The notes under the pieces: model-generated
Told to the model about the DNA's origin: nothing
The model's input: only the letters and a program-made list of their open reading frames with translations
Databases searched by the model: none
Made by a program: the position numbers and the translations under genes
From: Kiritimatiellales bacterium
GTDB lineage: Bacteria > Verrucomicrobiota > Kiritimatiellia > Kiritimatiellales > Pontiellaceae
NCBI GenBank assembly: GCA_015486775.1
Contig: WFRA01000094.1
Coordinates: forward strand, 1 to 11,496
Length of the DNA stretch: 11,496 nucleotides
Direction of reading: 5' to 3'
Part shown: positions 1-6,553 of the stretch, in pieces
Numbering within the stretch: position 1 is the first letter of the stretch
How the letters are laid out: each line of letters opens with the position of its first letter

Positions 1-1
1 C

Positions 2-286
2 ACCATCACTGACCCGCGCGAACTCGAACTTCCAAACATTGGATTGGCCGAGCTCACCGATGCCGAGACCGGCGAACAGATCCTCGTCGACACCGCCAGC
101 GCCGCCGCCCGCAAAAAATTCAAAATCGCCGCCCGCGCCCGCCACCTAGAGATCAAGGAATCCCTCTCCCGGCTCAATATCGACCAGATCGACATCCACA
201 CCGAGCGCGACTACCTCCGCGACCTCATCCGCTTCTTCCACACCCGCGAACGCATCAATCGAAACCCGTCAGGAAAACAAAAATGA
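2..286 (+). CDS. DUF58 domain protein, C-terminal fragment (5' end outside window)
   Basis: The frame is open from the window edge, so the real start lies upstream and only 94 C-terminal residues are visible. They show the typical end of a DUF58 protein: a DPRELELP segment, then LVDT, then a basic helix and the closing pattern LNIDQIDIHTERDYLRDL before FFHTRER. In this family these residues close a von Willebrand A-like fold. DUF58 genes usually sit next to a MoxR-type AAA+ ATPase and VWA/BatA-like membrane proteins, in operons thought to act in envelope or protein-complex maturation; the exact role is unsettled. An internal TTG at position 44 could be read as a start, but the family-typical residues before it (about 14) argue against that. 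The stop overlaps an ATG (ATGA), yet no gene follows; hrpB converges from the other side 9 bp away. Confidence 0.85.
   Translation, partial: TITDPRELELPNIGLAELTDAETGEQILVDTASAAARKKFKIAARARHLEIKESLSRLNIDQIDIHTERDYLRDLIRFFHTRERINRNPSGKQK
30..44 (+). repeat. TTCCAA-N3-TTGGAA family palindrome, copy 1
   Basis: TTCCAA-ACA-TTGGAT, one mismatch from the perfect dyad. It lies in the DUF58 reading frame and encodes Pro-Asn-Ile-Gly. The spacer is of the NCA type in + orientation. Confidence 0.6.
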
Positions 287-330
287 ACACTAGAACTATC
301 GCCACTCGTGCTTGGGGTAGCGCCCCTTGA
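272..330 (+). other. Orphan ribosome-binding site and ATG after the DUF58 gene
   Basis: AGGA at 272-275 lies 7 bp before an ATG at 283-285 that overlaps the DUF58 stop as ATGA, the usual layout for translational coupling to a next gene. The frame runs only 15 codons to a TGA at 328-330 and most of it is antisense to the 3' end of hrpB. DUF58 operons normally continue with a membrane or VWA gene. This may be what remains of a lost operon partner, or a chance overlap. Confidence 0.3.
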
Positions 331-2830
331 GTTCCTTTTTCAGCATCGGATAGGCGTTCTTCCAGAAGCTCTGCATATCCTGCGTCTTTTGCTGCGGCCG
401 CTGATTTGGAGCAAGCGCTTCGACCACAACCGGGATTTGGCCAAATCCAATGGTTGGAACTTTTTCGAGGCCATAGAGCTTTTGAATCGTTGCAGAAATT
501 ATGGGCGGTTGCCCCGACTCATAGCGCACCTTCGCCCCAAATCCACTCGGTAGCTTGATCCGCTCCGGTGCCTGCTTGTCGACCATCTCTAGCTGGACGC
601 CCGACAGCCACGACTTGACCACCTTCCAGACCGAACGATCCTTCAGGTCGCGCTTGCAAACCGCTCCCAAGCAGACTTCCTGCACCATCGCCCGCCGCGC
701 CTCCTCGTCGATTTCCGGGATGCCATAGTCCGGGCAACCCGCCGCCAAGCAATTCACCCGCGCAATCCACCGCTCCACCGAGTCGTCCCACTTGTGCAAT
801 TTTAAGTGTCCCGCCAGCACCTCCTCGGCCATAATTTCCGCCGCGCGCTGGGGATCGACCTCCTGCTTGAAGCTGGCGTGGAGTTCCAATCCCCGGAAAC
901 TTTTCCAATGCTTGGAAACCACGCGCTTTAGAACCGGATCAAAAATGGTTTCGACCCGCTCCTCCATGTCGTCGGGAAAAAGCTCGTCCAGCCAGACTTC
1001 GGAGATGGCGGTGCAGAGGTTAAGCCGCACATTGAGGTCGCGGCTACCCTCGATCTCGCGGATCTCGGCGGCGACCACCAGCGCGCTATCGCGTACCACG
1101 CTGTCGCGGTCCAAATCCCCCGCGCGTCCATGCACCACCTCGCAATGGAGCGTTCCGCGGTCACGCCGCTTGGCAACTTGATCGGAAAACGCCAGCAGAA
1201 TGCACTTCTGCAAATCCTCGTCTTCCGGAGCGCGGGTATTGACCTTCAACCCCTCCTTCTCGGCAATCCGCAGGAAGCGTTCGTAGAGCGGCTTTACCTG
1301 CCGCGCCGCGCCGCCGTGGACTCCGAGCTTGCGGCAGGCCTCCGCGCTGTAACGGTTTTTATCCGCAAAAACCCAGGCGCGCATCAGCCGCTTGAAATCG
1401 GAGATTCCATCCTCGCCCAAAAAATCATCGCGGTTGCCGCGCGTCTGCTTGCCCTTGTTGCGCTGGAGGATCGACCGCCCCTGCGTGAGCGCAGCAATCA
1501 GGCAGGCCTGCCGCACGCATCCATACTGCTCGCCTGCCAGCAACATGCGGGCATAGCGCGGGTGCATCGGAAACTGCACCATCTTTTTTCCAATCGCTGT
1601 AAGTTTCCCCTCGGAATCAAGCGCGCCCAAATCGCTCAGCAGCGTGAGCGTCTGCTCCAGCGATTTTGGATTGGGAGGCTCAAGCCAGTTAAAGTGTTCA
1701 ACATCATCGATACCCCCTGCCTTGAGCGTCAGCACCACTTCGGCCAGATCGTGGCGGAGAATTTCCGGCAGCTCCTGCATCGGACGTGCCACATGCTCCT
1801 GCTCCGTCCAAAGGCGATGGCAGCTGCCCGGCGCAGTGCGCCCCGCCCTACCCGTCCGCTGATCCGCCGAAGCCCGGCTGATGCGCTCCACCAACAACGT
1901 GTCGATTCCCCGGTTGGGATCGTAGCGGGCAATCCGCGCCAGCCCCGAATCGATCACGATGCGGATGCCGTCGATCGTGATCGACGTCTCCGCCACATTG
2001 GTAGCCACCACCACCTTGCGCTGCTCGCACTCGCCTACTGCGGCATCCTGGTCGCGGGCGGAAAGCTCGCCGTGCAGCGGCAGTACGGCAAAGGCGCGGG
2101 CGCACCTTCTTGCGCGGATCGCCTCGACCGTGCGGGAAATCTCATACCCGCCCGGCATAAAGACCAGCACATCACCCTCCGCCCCGGATTCAATCGCCTT
2201 TTCAAACGCATCGGCCGCCGCCTCCCAAACCGGATGGTGACGAAAATCGATCCGCTTGGGAGCATACTCGATCTCCACCGGGAACATGCGGCCTTCGCTT
2301 TTCAGCTCGCGACACGGCGCAAGGTATTCGCGCAACGGCCCCGCATCGAGCGTCGCCGACATCACAATAATCTTAAGCTCCGGGCGCGTCTGCTGGAGCA
2401 TCAGGGCACGAGCCAGCGTAATATCGCCATAGATGTGCCGCTCGTGAAACTCGTCAAAAATAATCGTCGAAACGCCGCGCAGTTCCGGGTCGGAAAGAAA
2501 CTGGCGCAGGAGAATCCCCTCCGTCACATAGCGGATTTGAGTTTTGTCGGAAATATGCGACTCCATCCGCACCTGATAGCCCACCTCGCCGCCGAGCGGT
2601 TCGCCGCGCTCGAACGCCACGCGCCGAGCCAGCAACCGTGCCGCCAGCCTACGCGGCTGAAGCACCACCACCTCGCCCGGTCCCGCCACACCGCAGTCCA
2701 GCACCATCTGCGGCACCTGCGTCGACTTCCCCGATCCCGTCGGTGCTTCGATAATAATGCGGTTCTGCGTCTCCAGCACCTCCGCCAAATCGGCGCACAA
2801 TTCATAGATAGGGAGTTGTTTTGGATTCAT
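296..2830 (-). CDS. hrpB: ATP-dependent RNA helicase HrpB (DEAH/RHA family)
   Basis: This 844-aa protein has the full SF2 DEAH helicase set: motif I APTGSGKST at 29-37, motif II in the HrpB form DEFH at 126-129, motif III SAT at 158-160, motif V around TNVAETSITIDG (277-288), and motif VI QRTGRAGR at 324-331. The C-terminal 29 residues carry the HrpB signature (TQD, SFW, the run KKELKGRYPKH), which separates it from HrpA. The length matches the family (about 800-850 aa). The family is an NTP-dependent RNA helicase of unclear physiological role; it is cytoplasmic and has no signal peptide. The ATG at 2828-2830 begins 16 bp after the stop of the upstream DUF2075 gene, so read-through is possible, but no good Shine-Dalgarno is visible. 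Base composition is GC-rich, like the rest of the window and unlike that upstream gene. Two copies of the TTCCAA-N3-TTGGAA palindrome lie within it. Confidence 0.95.
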   Translation of the reverse strand: MNPKQLPIYELCADLAEVLETQNRIIIEAPTGSGKSTQVPQMVLDCGVAGPGEVVVLQPRRLAARLLARRVAFERGEPLGGEVGYQVRMESHISDKTQIRYVTEGILLRQFLSDPELRGVSTIIFDEFHERHIYGDITLARALMLQQTRPELKIIVMSATLDAGPLREYLAPCRELKSEGRMFPVEIEYAPKRIDFRHHPVWEAAADAFEKAIESGAEGDVLVFMPGGYEISRTVEAIRARRCARAFAVLPLHGELSARDQDAAVGECEQRKVVVATNVAETSITIDGIRIVIDSGLARIARYDPNRGIDTLLVERISRASADQRTGRAGRTAPGSCHRLWTEQEHVARPMQELPEILRHDLAEVVLTLKAGGIDDVEHFNWLEPPNPKSLEQTLTLLSDLGALDSEGKLTAIGKKMVQFPMHPRYARMLLAGEQYGCVRQACLIAALTQGRSILQRNKGKQTRGNRDDFLGEDGISDFKRLMRAWVFADKNRYSAEACRKLGVHGGAARQVKPLYERFLRIAEKEGLKVNTRAPEDEDLQKCILLAFSDQVAKRRDRGTLHCEVVHGRAGDLDRDSVVRDSALVVAAEIREIEGSRDLNVRLNLCTAISEVWLDELFPDDMEERVETIFDPVLKRVVSKHWKSFRGLELHASFKQEVDPQRAAEIMAEEVLAGHLKLHKWDDSVERWIARVNCLAAGCPDYGIPEIDEEARRAMVQEVCLGAVCKRDLKDRSVWKVVKSWLSGVQLEMVDKQAPERIKLPSGFGAKVRYESGQPPIISATIQKLYGLEKVPTIGFGQIPVVVEALAPNQRPQQKTQDMQSFWKNAYPMLKKELKGRYPKHEWR
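445..459 (-). repeat. TTCCAA-N3-TTGGAA family palindrome, copy 2
   Basis: On the + strand this reads ATCCAA-TGG-TTGGAA, one mismatch. It lies near the 3' end of hrpB, where it encodes Pro-Thr-Ile-Gly. The spacer reads CCA on the - strand, so the NCA orientation is minus. Confidence 0.6.
903..917 (-). repeat. TTCCAA-N3-TTGGAA family palindrome, copy 3 (perfect)
   Basis: TTCCAA-TGC-TTGGAA, perfect and extended by a further T/A pair on each side (902-918). It lies in hrpB, where the codons are TCC AAG CAT TGG (Ser-Lys-His-Trp), a different codon phase from copies 1 and 2. The NCA spacer is on the - strand. Confidence 0.75.
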
Positions 2831-2837
2831 AGGGATC

Positions 2838-2855
2838 GTGATAGGTTTATATCAC
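2838..2855 (-). other. Small hairpin at the DUF2075-hrpB junction
   Basis: GTGATA (2838-2843) and TATCAC (2850-2855) form a 6-bp perfect stem around a 6-nt loop that contains most of the DUF2075 stop codon. No T-run follows on the - strand, so it is not a convincing terminator. It sits where base composition switches from AT-rich to GC-rich, so it could mark an insertion edge or affect hrpB translation, or be chance. Confidence 0.25.
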
Positions 2856-4826
2856 TTTAAATCCGATCTCTTTAAGGTATTCAAACGTTGAGTCATAGTA
2901 CCCGGGCTCACGAGTTTTATCCTCTGAATTTCCTTGCGGAACGACAATCACCATTCCCTGCCGAGCCCGAGTCAAAAGCACTCGATAAGCATTTTTCTGA
3001 TATAATTGGCGTTCTTCCTTGTGAATCTTTTGCCATTTAGAACCACGAAAGGAGTGATTCTTCCAGCCCTCTTTTGAATAGCGAAAATCTGCATCCCATG
3101 TAACGCAAACCCAGTCTAATTCCAGGCCTTGGATATGAAATTCCGTCGCCACACTTTCCAAAAAATAGGAAGAGCGCACGTCATCTTTTTCTCCAAGAAA
3201 CCAATGAATCGGATTAACAGGCGATTTCACATCGAGCGCGAGCGGCTTAAGACGCTCAGCCTGTGATGAAACAACGATGCCATAACGCTCCGAACCGCGT
3301 GCCATCTTTTTCATCCACTGCTTTGCTTTGCTCAAATCACGCGTAATGACAATGGGATACTTGGCGTCAAGTTTTTGTCGTGTTTTGCATGCACTCTCGA
3401 TATCTAAATCAAGTAACTGCTTAACTAAAAGCGAAACATATTCCGATCTAAAAGAGCGCAGGGAGATTTGCAAGTGAAGGTTTGGATTGCAATAGACATG
3501 ATCGCGATTTTCAAGTGATTTCAAAACTTCTCCAGCTCCATACTCGCTGTCTGTCAAGCGATCTGAAATATGGATATGCCACGCAGGAAACGAGCGGTTC
3601 AACGCATCAATCCATTCGCTTATTCCCGCCTCCCCAGTATTAATCTCCTGTCCACCTCCAATTAGACAAACAATCACCCCCCAGTCAGGATGTCTATCCA
3701 TACATGAAATGAGAAATTCGGGCTCCGATTGATTAAAATCAGGCAGATTCTTCTTCCGCCTCATAAAGTTGGATGTTTGCTGAAGGTTCCAAGCTCGTTG
3801 AGCTTCATCAAACAATGCAACATGGTCAGCGGGAGGCCTTTTATCGATGATGCAATCATCTCGATAGTGATGTATGTTTTGGATAAATGCTTTAACCTCA
3901 CTCAATGCCTGCTTTTTAGAAAGCCTATTGCCTTTCTCTCTTTCACTCGCAATTTTGTCGAGAGCCAAGGCTTCTTGTAGAACTTGAACAAGAGGCCCGT
4001 TGCCTGAAAGTAAAACACTGAACAAGCCTGTTTCTGAGTCTAAATGTTGTGTAGCAATATTTAGCCCAACAAGAGTTTTCCCCGCACCAGGCACTCCGGT
4101 CACAAAGCAAATTGTTTTATTCAAATGCTTATTCGATTGATGAATAATATCTGAAATGGCGTCGGATGTCTGATGCAAGTTGACAGCCGATGCATCACTT
4201 CTCGCAATCTCGGCGACTGAATGTCCTTTATATAAGGCCTTCGCCGCTTCAACTATAGTAGGAGTTGGACTATAATTTCCTTTCTCCCAACTGGGAATAT
4301 CGATCGGATCTTCTCCTTCAACGAAGGATAAAGAGGATCTGATAATATCAGCAAGCATATGCAAATTCCCAAGAACAGGAAGAAGAAGTTTATCGTTCTG
4401 CGGTGTTGATCCCAGTTGGAATCCAGAAGTGGTCGCATGAGTGCAAAGCAGAACCGGTACAATATACTGCGAGTGACTCATTTCGTGGAAATTTTTTAAA
4501 TCCAAAGCATAATCACAAACCTGATCCAGACCATATTGAGGATACTTCCGAGCACCAACCTTGAACTCGATCACAAAAATAACAGCACCAATCAGCAGAA
4601 GCACATCGATCCTTTCCCCCATACGGGGTATCGAGTATTCGAAATATATGGCTCCCGTGTATTGAGTAAGAATCGGTTGCAAAATTTTGATTTGTTGAAG
4701 CCATGCTTCATGCTGAGTTTGCCTGATCGAAGAATCGTCACTACCTCGAACAATTAACCCAAGAATCATCTGAGCATCATCCCTGACAAAATTTTCTATG
4801 GAATCTGAATAATAGGATCTTTTCAT
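2847..4826 (-). CDS. DUF2075 / Schlafen group 3-like SF1 helicase with N-terminal nuclease-like domain
   Basis: This 659-aa protein has two parts. Residues 60-90 contain D74, then E87-F-K89 on a hydrophobic strand, the D...ExK spacing of PD-(D/E)XK nucleases. From about 236 there is an SF1 P-loop helicase: Walker A GVPGAGKT (244-251), Walker B VALFDEAQ (336-343), a motif III-like [10 protein letters not shown] (390-399), a motif V-like [15 protein letters not shown] (561-575) and a motif VI-like [11 protein letters not shown] (614-624). This order fits the DUF2075 family, also called the Schlafen group 3 DNA/RNA helicase domain. The gene is visibly AT-rich beside GC-rich neighbours and lacks good copies of the local palindrome, which suggests recent acquisition. 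An in-frame TAA 12 nt upstream confines the start to this ATG; no clear Shine-Dalgarno is present. There is no signal peptide or membrane segment. Function is unknown; nucleic-acid processing, perhaps phage defence, is inference. The helicase assignment is firm, the nuclease assignment moderate. Confidence 0.85.
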   Translation of the reverse strand: MKRSYYSDSIENFVRDDAQMILGLIVRGSDDSSIRQTQHEAWLQQIKILQPILTQYTGAIYFEYSIPRMGERIDVLLLIGAVIFVIEFKVGARKYPQYGLDQVCDYALDLKNFHEMSHSQYIVPVLLCTHATTSGFQLGSTPQNDKLLLPVLGNLHMLADIIRSSLSFVEGEDPIDIPSWEKGNYSPTPTIVEAAKALYKGHSVAEIARSDASAVNLHQTSDAISDIIHQSNKHLNKTICFVTGVPGAGKTLVGLNIATQHLDSETGLFSVLLSGNGPLVQVLQEALALDKIASEREKGNRLSKKQALSEVKAFIQNIHHYRDDCIIDKRPPADHVALFDEAQRAWNLQQTSNFMRRKKNLPDFNQSEPEFLISCMDRHPDWGVIVCLIGGGQEINTGEAGISEWIDALNRSFPAWHIHISDRLTDSEYGAGEVLKSLENRDHVYCNPNLHLQISLRSFRSEYVSLLVKQLLDLDIESACKTRQKLDAKYPIVITRDLSKAKQWMKKMARGSERYGIVVSSQAERLKPLALDVKSPVNPIHWFLGEKDDVRSSYFLESVATEFHIQGLELDWVCVTWDADFRYSKEGWKNHSFRGSKWQKIHKEERQLYQKNAYRVLLTRARQGMVIVVPQGNSEDKTREPGYYDSTFEYLKEIGFKVI

Positions 4827-4842
4827 GGGCTCATATTAACAA

Positions 4843-4865
4843 CAGTAGCTCCAATTGGGCTACTG
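4843..4865. promoter_or_regulatory. 23-bp palindrome upstream of the DUF2075 gene (candidate operator)
   Basis: Arms CAGTAGC (4843-4849) and GCTACTG (4859-4865) are perfectly complementary around a 9-nt centre, TCCAATTGG, that holds a second palindrome, CCAATTGG. It ends 16 bp before the DUF2075 start codon. The size and position suit a dimeric repressor site or an RNA hairpin in the leader. No regulator gene is adjacent, and no confident -35/-10 pair could be placed. Confidence 0.4.
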
Positions 4866-4906
4866 ATTTATTACCTTCAAATAGATTATTATCCAGCACA
4901 TGGGAA

Positions 4907-4920
4907 GCGAACTGGTTCGC
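4907..4920. terminator. Possible weak terminator hairpin after the ychJ-like gene
   Basis: GCGAAC (4907-4912) and GTTCGC (4915-4920) form a perfect 6-bp stem with a 2-nt gap, about 75 bp beyond the ychJ-like stop on the - strand. The loop is too tight for a full stem and only TT follows it on the - strand, so Rho-independent termination is doubtful. The rest of the 168-bp gap (4827-4994) shows no gene; it turns AT-rich on the DUF2075 side of about 4900. Confidence 0.2.
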
Positions 4921-4994
4921 GCGTTAAACGACTACCACCGGATCGAGATCTGCAAGCATCCAGAACGGTTCGCTCCGGTATCTTACGCCGTTGC

Positions 4995-5381
4995 CTAATC
5001 CCCTTCGGTTTCCTCGCCGAGATAGAACCATTCGCCTTCCAAGCATTGGAAGACGGAGCATTCGTGATGGCGGCCGGGGGCGGTGGAGGTGATATATTCA
5101 GCGACAAATTCAACCCGGTCTTCTGTGGTGGCGACGACGTGCAACTTGAGCCACTCGACCTGCCGCATCCATTTGCGGATGGAGTCGGCCAACCCCTCTT
5201 CGCGGGCATTGGGATGGGTGGTACGGACGAGGTAATCCACATTCTTCGCGACATAGGCCACATAGCGCGAGCGCATCAGTTCCTCGGCGGTTTTGGCCTT
5301 GCAGTGTCCGGCGAGAATCCCGCCGCAGCAATCGTTAAACTTTGTCCCGCTCCCACAGGGGCATTTATCATTTTTTTTCAT
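4995..5381 (-). CDS. YchJ-family (UPF0225) protein with N-terminal SEC-C zinc motif
   Basis: From the ATG at 5379-5381 this is a 128-aa protein. A SEC-C motif opens it: CPCGSGTKFNDCC with Cys7, Cys9, Cys18 and Cys19, expected to bind zinc. Residues 34-123 match the YchJ core, including ELMRSRYVAYV and DYLVRTTHP and the closing GEWFYLGEE. E. coli YchJ is about 150 aa and has SEC-C motifs at both ends; here only the N-terminal one is present. The frame is open for 33 more codons upstream, but this start is preferred because SEC-C begins right after it and AGGA lies about 8 bp upstream. The function of the family is not established. Eight A residues follow the ATG directly. It is divergent from the EEP gene and has one perfect copy of the local palindrome near its 3' end. 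Confidence 0.85.
   Translation of the reverse strand: MKKNDKCPCGSGTKFNDCCGGILAGHCKAKTAEELMRSRYVAYVAKNVDYLVRTTHPNAREEGLADSIRKWMRQVEWLKLHVVATTEDRVEFVAEYITSTAPGRHHECSVFQCLEGEWFYLGEETEGD
5037..5051 (+). repeat. TTCCAA-N3-TTGGAA family palindrome, copy 4 (perfect)
   Basis: TTCCAA-GCA-TTGGAA. It lies in the ychJ-like gene, read on the - strand as TTC CAA TGC TTG GAA (Phe-Gln-Cys-Leu-Glu), a third codon phase. The NCA spacer is on the + strand. Confidence 0.75.
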
Positions 5382-5491
5382 CTGGAGTTTCCTGTTCTCA
5401 AAAAGGAAGTCACTCTCCAACAGAAAAGAGTCCATTTCCAGACCAATCCTTCCCTTGCTTTCCAAACCTTGGAACCGCATCCTTGCCGCTC
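5382..5491. promoter_or_regulatory. Divergent intergenic region, ychJ-like gene / EEP gene
   Basis: These 110 bp must hold the promoters of two divergent genes. The ychJ-like side has an AGGA ribosome-binding site. The EEP side has a perfect TTCCAA-N3-TTGGAA palindrome ending 17 bp before its ATG, over the place where a ribosome-binding site would lie. I could not place -35/-10 elements with confidence. Confidence 0.4.
5460..5474. repeat. TTCCAA-N3-TTGGAA family palindrome, copy 5 (perfect, intergenic)
   Basis: TTCCAA-ACC-TTGGAA, placed just before the EEP gene start at 5492. Its spacer is not NCA on either strand. This is one of two intergenic copies. Confidence 0.75.
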
Positions 5492-6397
5492 ATGAAAAAA
5501 GTGCTGGCCAGTCTATTTCTGATCCTACTCGCCCTGCCATCTGGCTGGGCGAAGGAGTTTTCGGTGATGACCTACAACCTGCGGCGCTACACGCTCGACG
5601 ACCGCGACGGCGACGGGCGCAAGAACGATCCGAAACCCGATTCCGAATGCCGGGCCATCGCCCAGCTGATTGGCAAGGTTCGCCCGGATGTGCTGGCGAT
5701 CCAGGAGATTGGGAACCCCACCCAGCTCAACGCCTTTGCGGCTTGGCTGAAAACCGAGGGGCTCAACTACCCGCATGTCGAGCTGCTACGCAACGACATT
5801 GATCTCAATCTGGCGGTGCTTAGCCGTTTTCCAATCATTGGAAGCACGCACCACACCAACGAGTGGTATTCAATCGGAAAGGCCAGACTCAAGGTGGCGC
5901 GGGGATTTCTCGAAACGGAGATTGAGGTGGAGCCGGACTATCGCTTCCGCCTGCTGGTCGCCCATCTCAAATCGAAGGTTTATAGCCGGCTCGGGCAGAC
6001 GGAAATGCGGCGCAACGAGGCGCGACTGCTCAACAAGGTGGTGCGCAGCATCCTGAAAAAAGACCCGGATTGCAGGCTACTGGTGGTAGGCGACATGAAT
6101 GATAACCCCAACTCCGCCGCCTTCCGGGAGATGACCGGGAAAACGCGGAAAAACCTGTTCGACCTGCGGCCCGCCGAACCCTCGGGCGATGCGTGGACCT
6201 ATTTCCAGAAGTCGACCGACATGCATATGCGCATCGACTATTTTTTGGCTAACGCCAAGATGCTTGGGGATGTTGTGCAGGCAAAGACGACGGTCGTCCG
6301 TGATCCACTCACCTACGCGGCATCGGATCATCGCCCGGTGGTTGCGGTTTTCCAGACTGTGGAAAAACGACCGGGCAGCCCGGTGCCCGCGAGGTAG
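5492..6397 (+). CDS. Secreted endonuclease/exonuclease/phosphatase-family protein
   Basis: This 301-aa protein begins with a Sec signal peptide: MKK, a hydrophobic run to residue 15, and a likely cleavage site GWA-KEF after residue 20. The mature part has the EEP (DNase I-like) metal-dependent hydrolase motifs in order: TYNLRR with Asn29, AIQEIG with Glu72, VAHLKSK with His158, VVGDMNDNP with Asp201 and Asn203, RIDYF with Asp249, and ASDHRPV with the catalytic pair Asp279-His280. All main active-site residues are present, so the enzyme should be active. Substrates in this family range from DNA and RNA to phosphoinositides and sphingomyelin; the sequence does not decide, though export points to an extracellular or periplasmic substrate such as environmental DNA or phosphodiesters. 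The frame continues 50 codons upstream, but that part overlaps the divergent gene and would bury the signal peptide. No strong Shine-Dalgarno is seen. Confidence 0.9.
   Translation: MKKVLASLFLILLALPSGWAKEFSVMTYNLRRYTLDDRDGDGRKNDPKPDSECRAIAQLIGKVRPDVLAIQEIGNPTQLNAFAAWLKTEGLNYPHVELLRNDIDLNLAVLSRFPIIGSTHHTNEWYSIGKARLKVARGFLETEIEVEPDYRFRLLVAHLKSKVYSRLGQTEMRRNEARLLNKVVRSILKKDPDCRLLVVGDMNDNPNSAAFREMTGKTRKNLFDLRPAEPSGDAWTYFQKSTDMHMRIDYFLANAKMLGDVVQAKTTVVRDPLTYAASDHRPVVAVFQTVEKRPGSPVPAR
5829..5843 (+). repeat. TTCCAA-N3-TTGGAA family palindrome, copy 6 (perfect)
   Basis: TTCCAA-TCA-TTGGAA in the EEP gene, encoding Pro-Ile-Ile-Gly. The NCA spacer is on the + strand. Confidence 0.75.
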
Positions 6398-6410
6398 GGC
6401 GCGGAGCAAG

Positions 6411-6427
6411 GCCGACTGGAAGTCGGC
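6411..6427 (+). terminator. Hairpin after the EEP gene
   Basis: GCCGAC (6411-6416) and GTCGGC (6422-6427) form a perfect 6-bp GC-rich stem with a 5-nt loop, 13 bp past the EEP stop. No T-run follows, so it may act as an RNA 3' stabiliser or be part of the repeat DNA next to it rather than an intrinsic terminator. Confidence 0.35.
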
Positions 6428-6439
6428 GATACGGGTTGG

Positions 6440-6553
6440 CTAGAGCGTTTCACGAACGAAGTGTCGTAGCGACATCCTCGTCGCATTCTTTGTGCGTGGG
6501 CAAGCGACGAGGACGTCGCTTCTACGAAGGGATGGGTGCACAAATTGCTCTAG
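6440..6553. repeat. 114-bp imperfect inverted repeat (MITE/REP-like) between convergent genes
   Basis: The ends are perfect 7-bp inverted repeats, CTAGAGC (6440-6446) and GCTCTAG (6547-6553). The inner arms, 6464-6484 and 6504-6527, pair almost fully: both hold TCGTA...GCGAC and TCCTCGTCGC, with one mismatch and a 3-nt bulge, around a 19-nt loop. The outer middle parts have diverged. The right end contributes the TAG stop of the mevalonate kinase gene on the - strand. No target-site duplication and no coding capacity are seen. The structure fits a small non-autonomous palindromic element; transcribed from either side it could also act as a terminator for both convergent genes. Confidence 0.7.

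Noticed and set aside
1130..2860. A 576-codon open frame on the + strand opposite hrpB
   Set aside because: It is antisense to a gene with complete helicase motifs, its translation is low-complexity and rich in Arg, His and Leu, and it has no recognisable domain. Long antisense frames are common in GC-rich genes.
3120..3134. TTCCAG-GCC-TTGGAT as another copy of the palindrome family
   Set aside because: Two mismatches, and it encodes the conserved helicase motif V segment (Ile-Gln-Gly-Leu-Glu), so protein constraint is the simpler explanation.
2847..4826. A multi-gene defence island around the DUF2075 gene
   Set aside because: Flanking genes (hrpB and a YchJ-like protein) look like chromosomal housekeeping genes with GC-rich composition; no second defence gene, integrase or transposase is visible.
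5382..5480. N-terminal extension of the ychJ-like gene (33 more codons)
   Set aside because: The SEC-C motif starts at once after the internal ATG, which has an AGGA site; the extension shows no conservation signature and overlaps the divergent promoter region.
5342..5491. N-terminal extension of the EEP gene (50 more codons)
   Set aside because: It would place a clear Sec signal peptide in the middle of the protein and overlap the ychJ-like gene start.
6350..6364. TTCCAG-ACT-GTGGAA near the end of the EEP gene as a palindrome copy
   Set aside because: It differs from the TTGGAA/TTCCAA core in both halves. It could be a decayed copy but cannot be told from chance.
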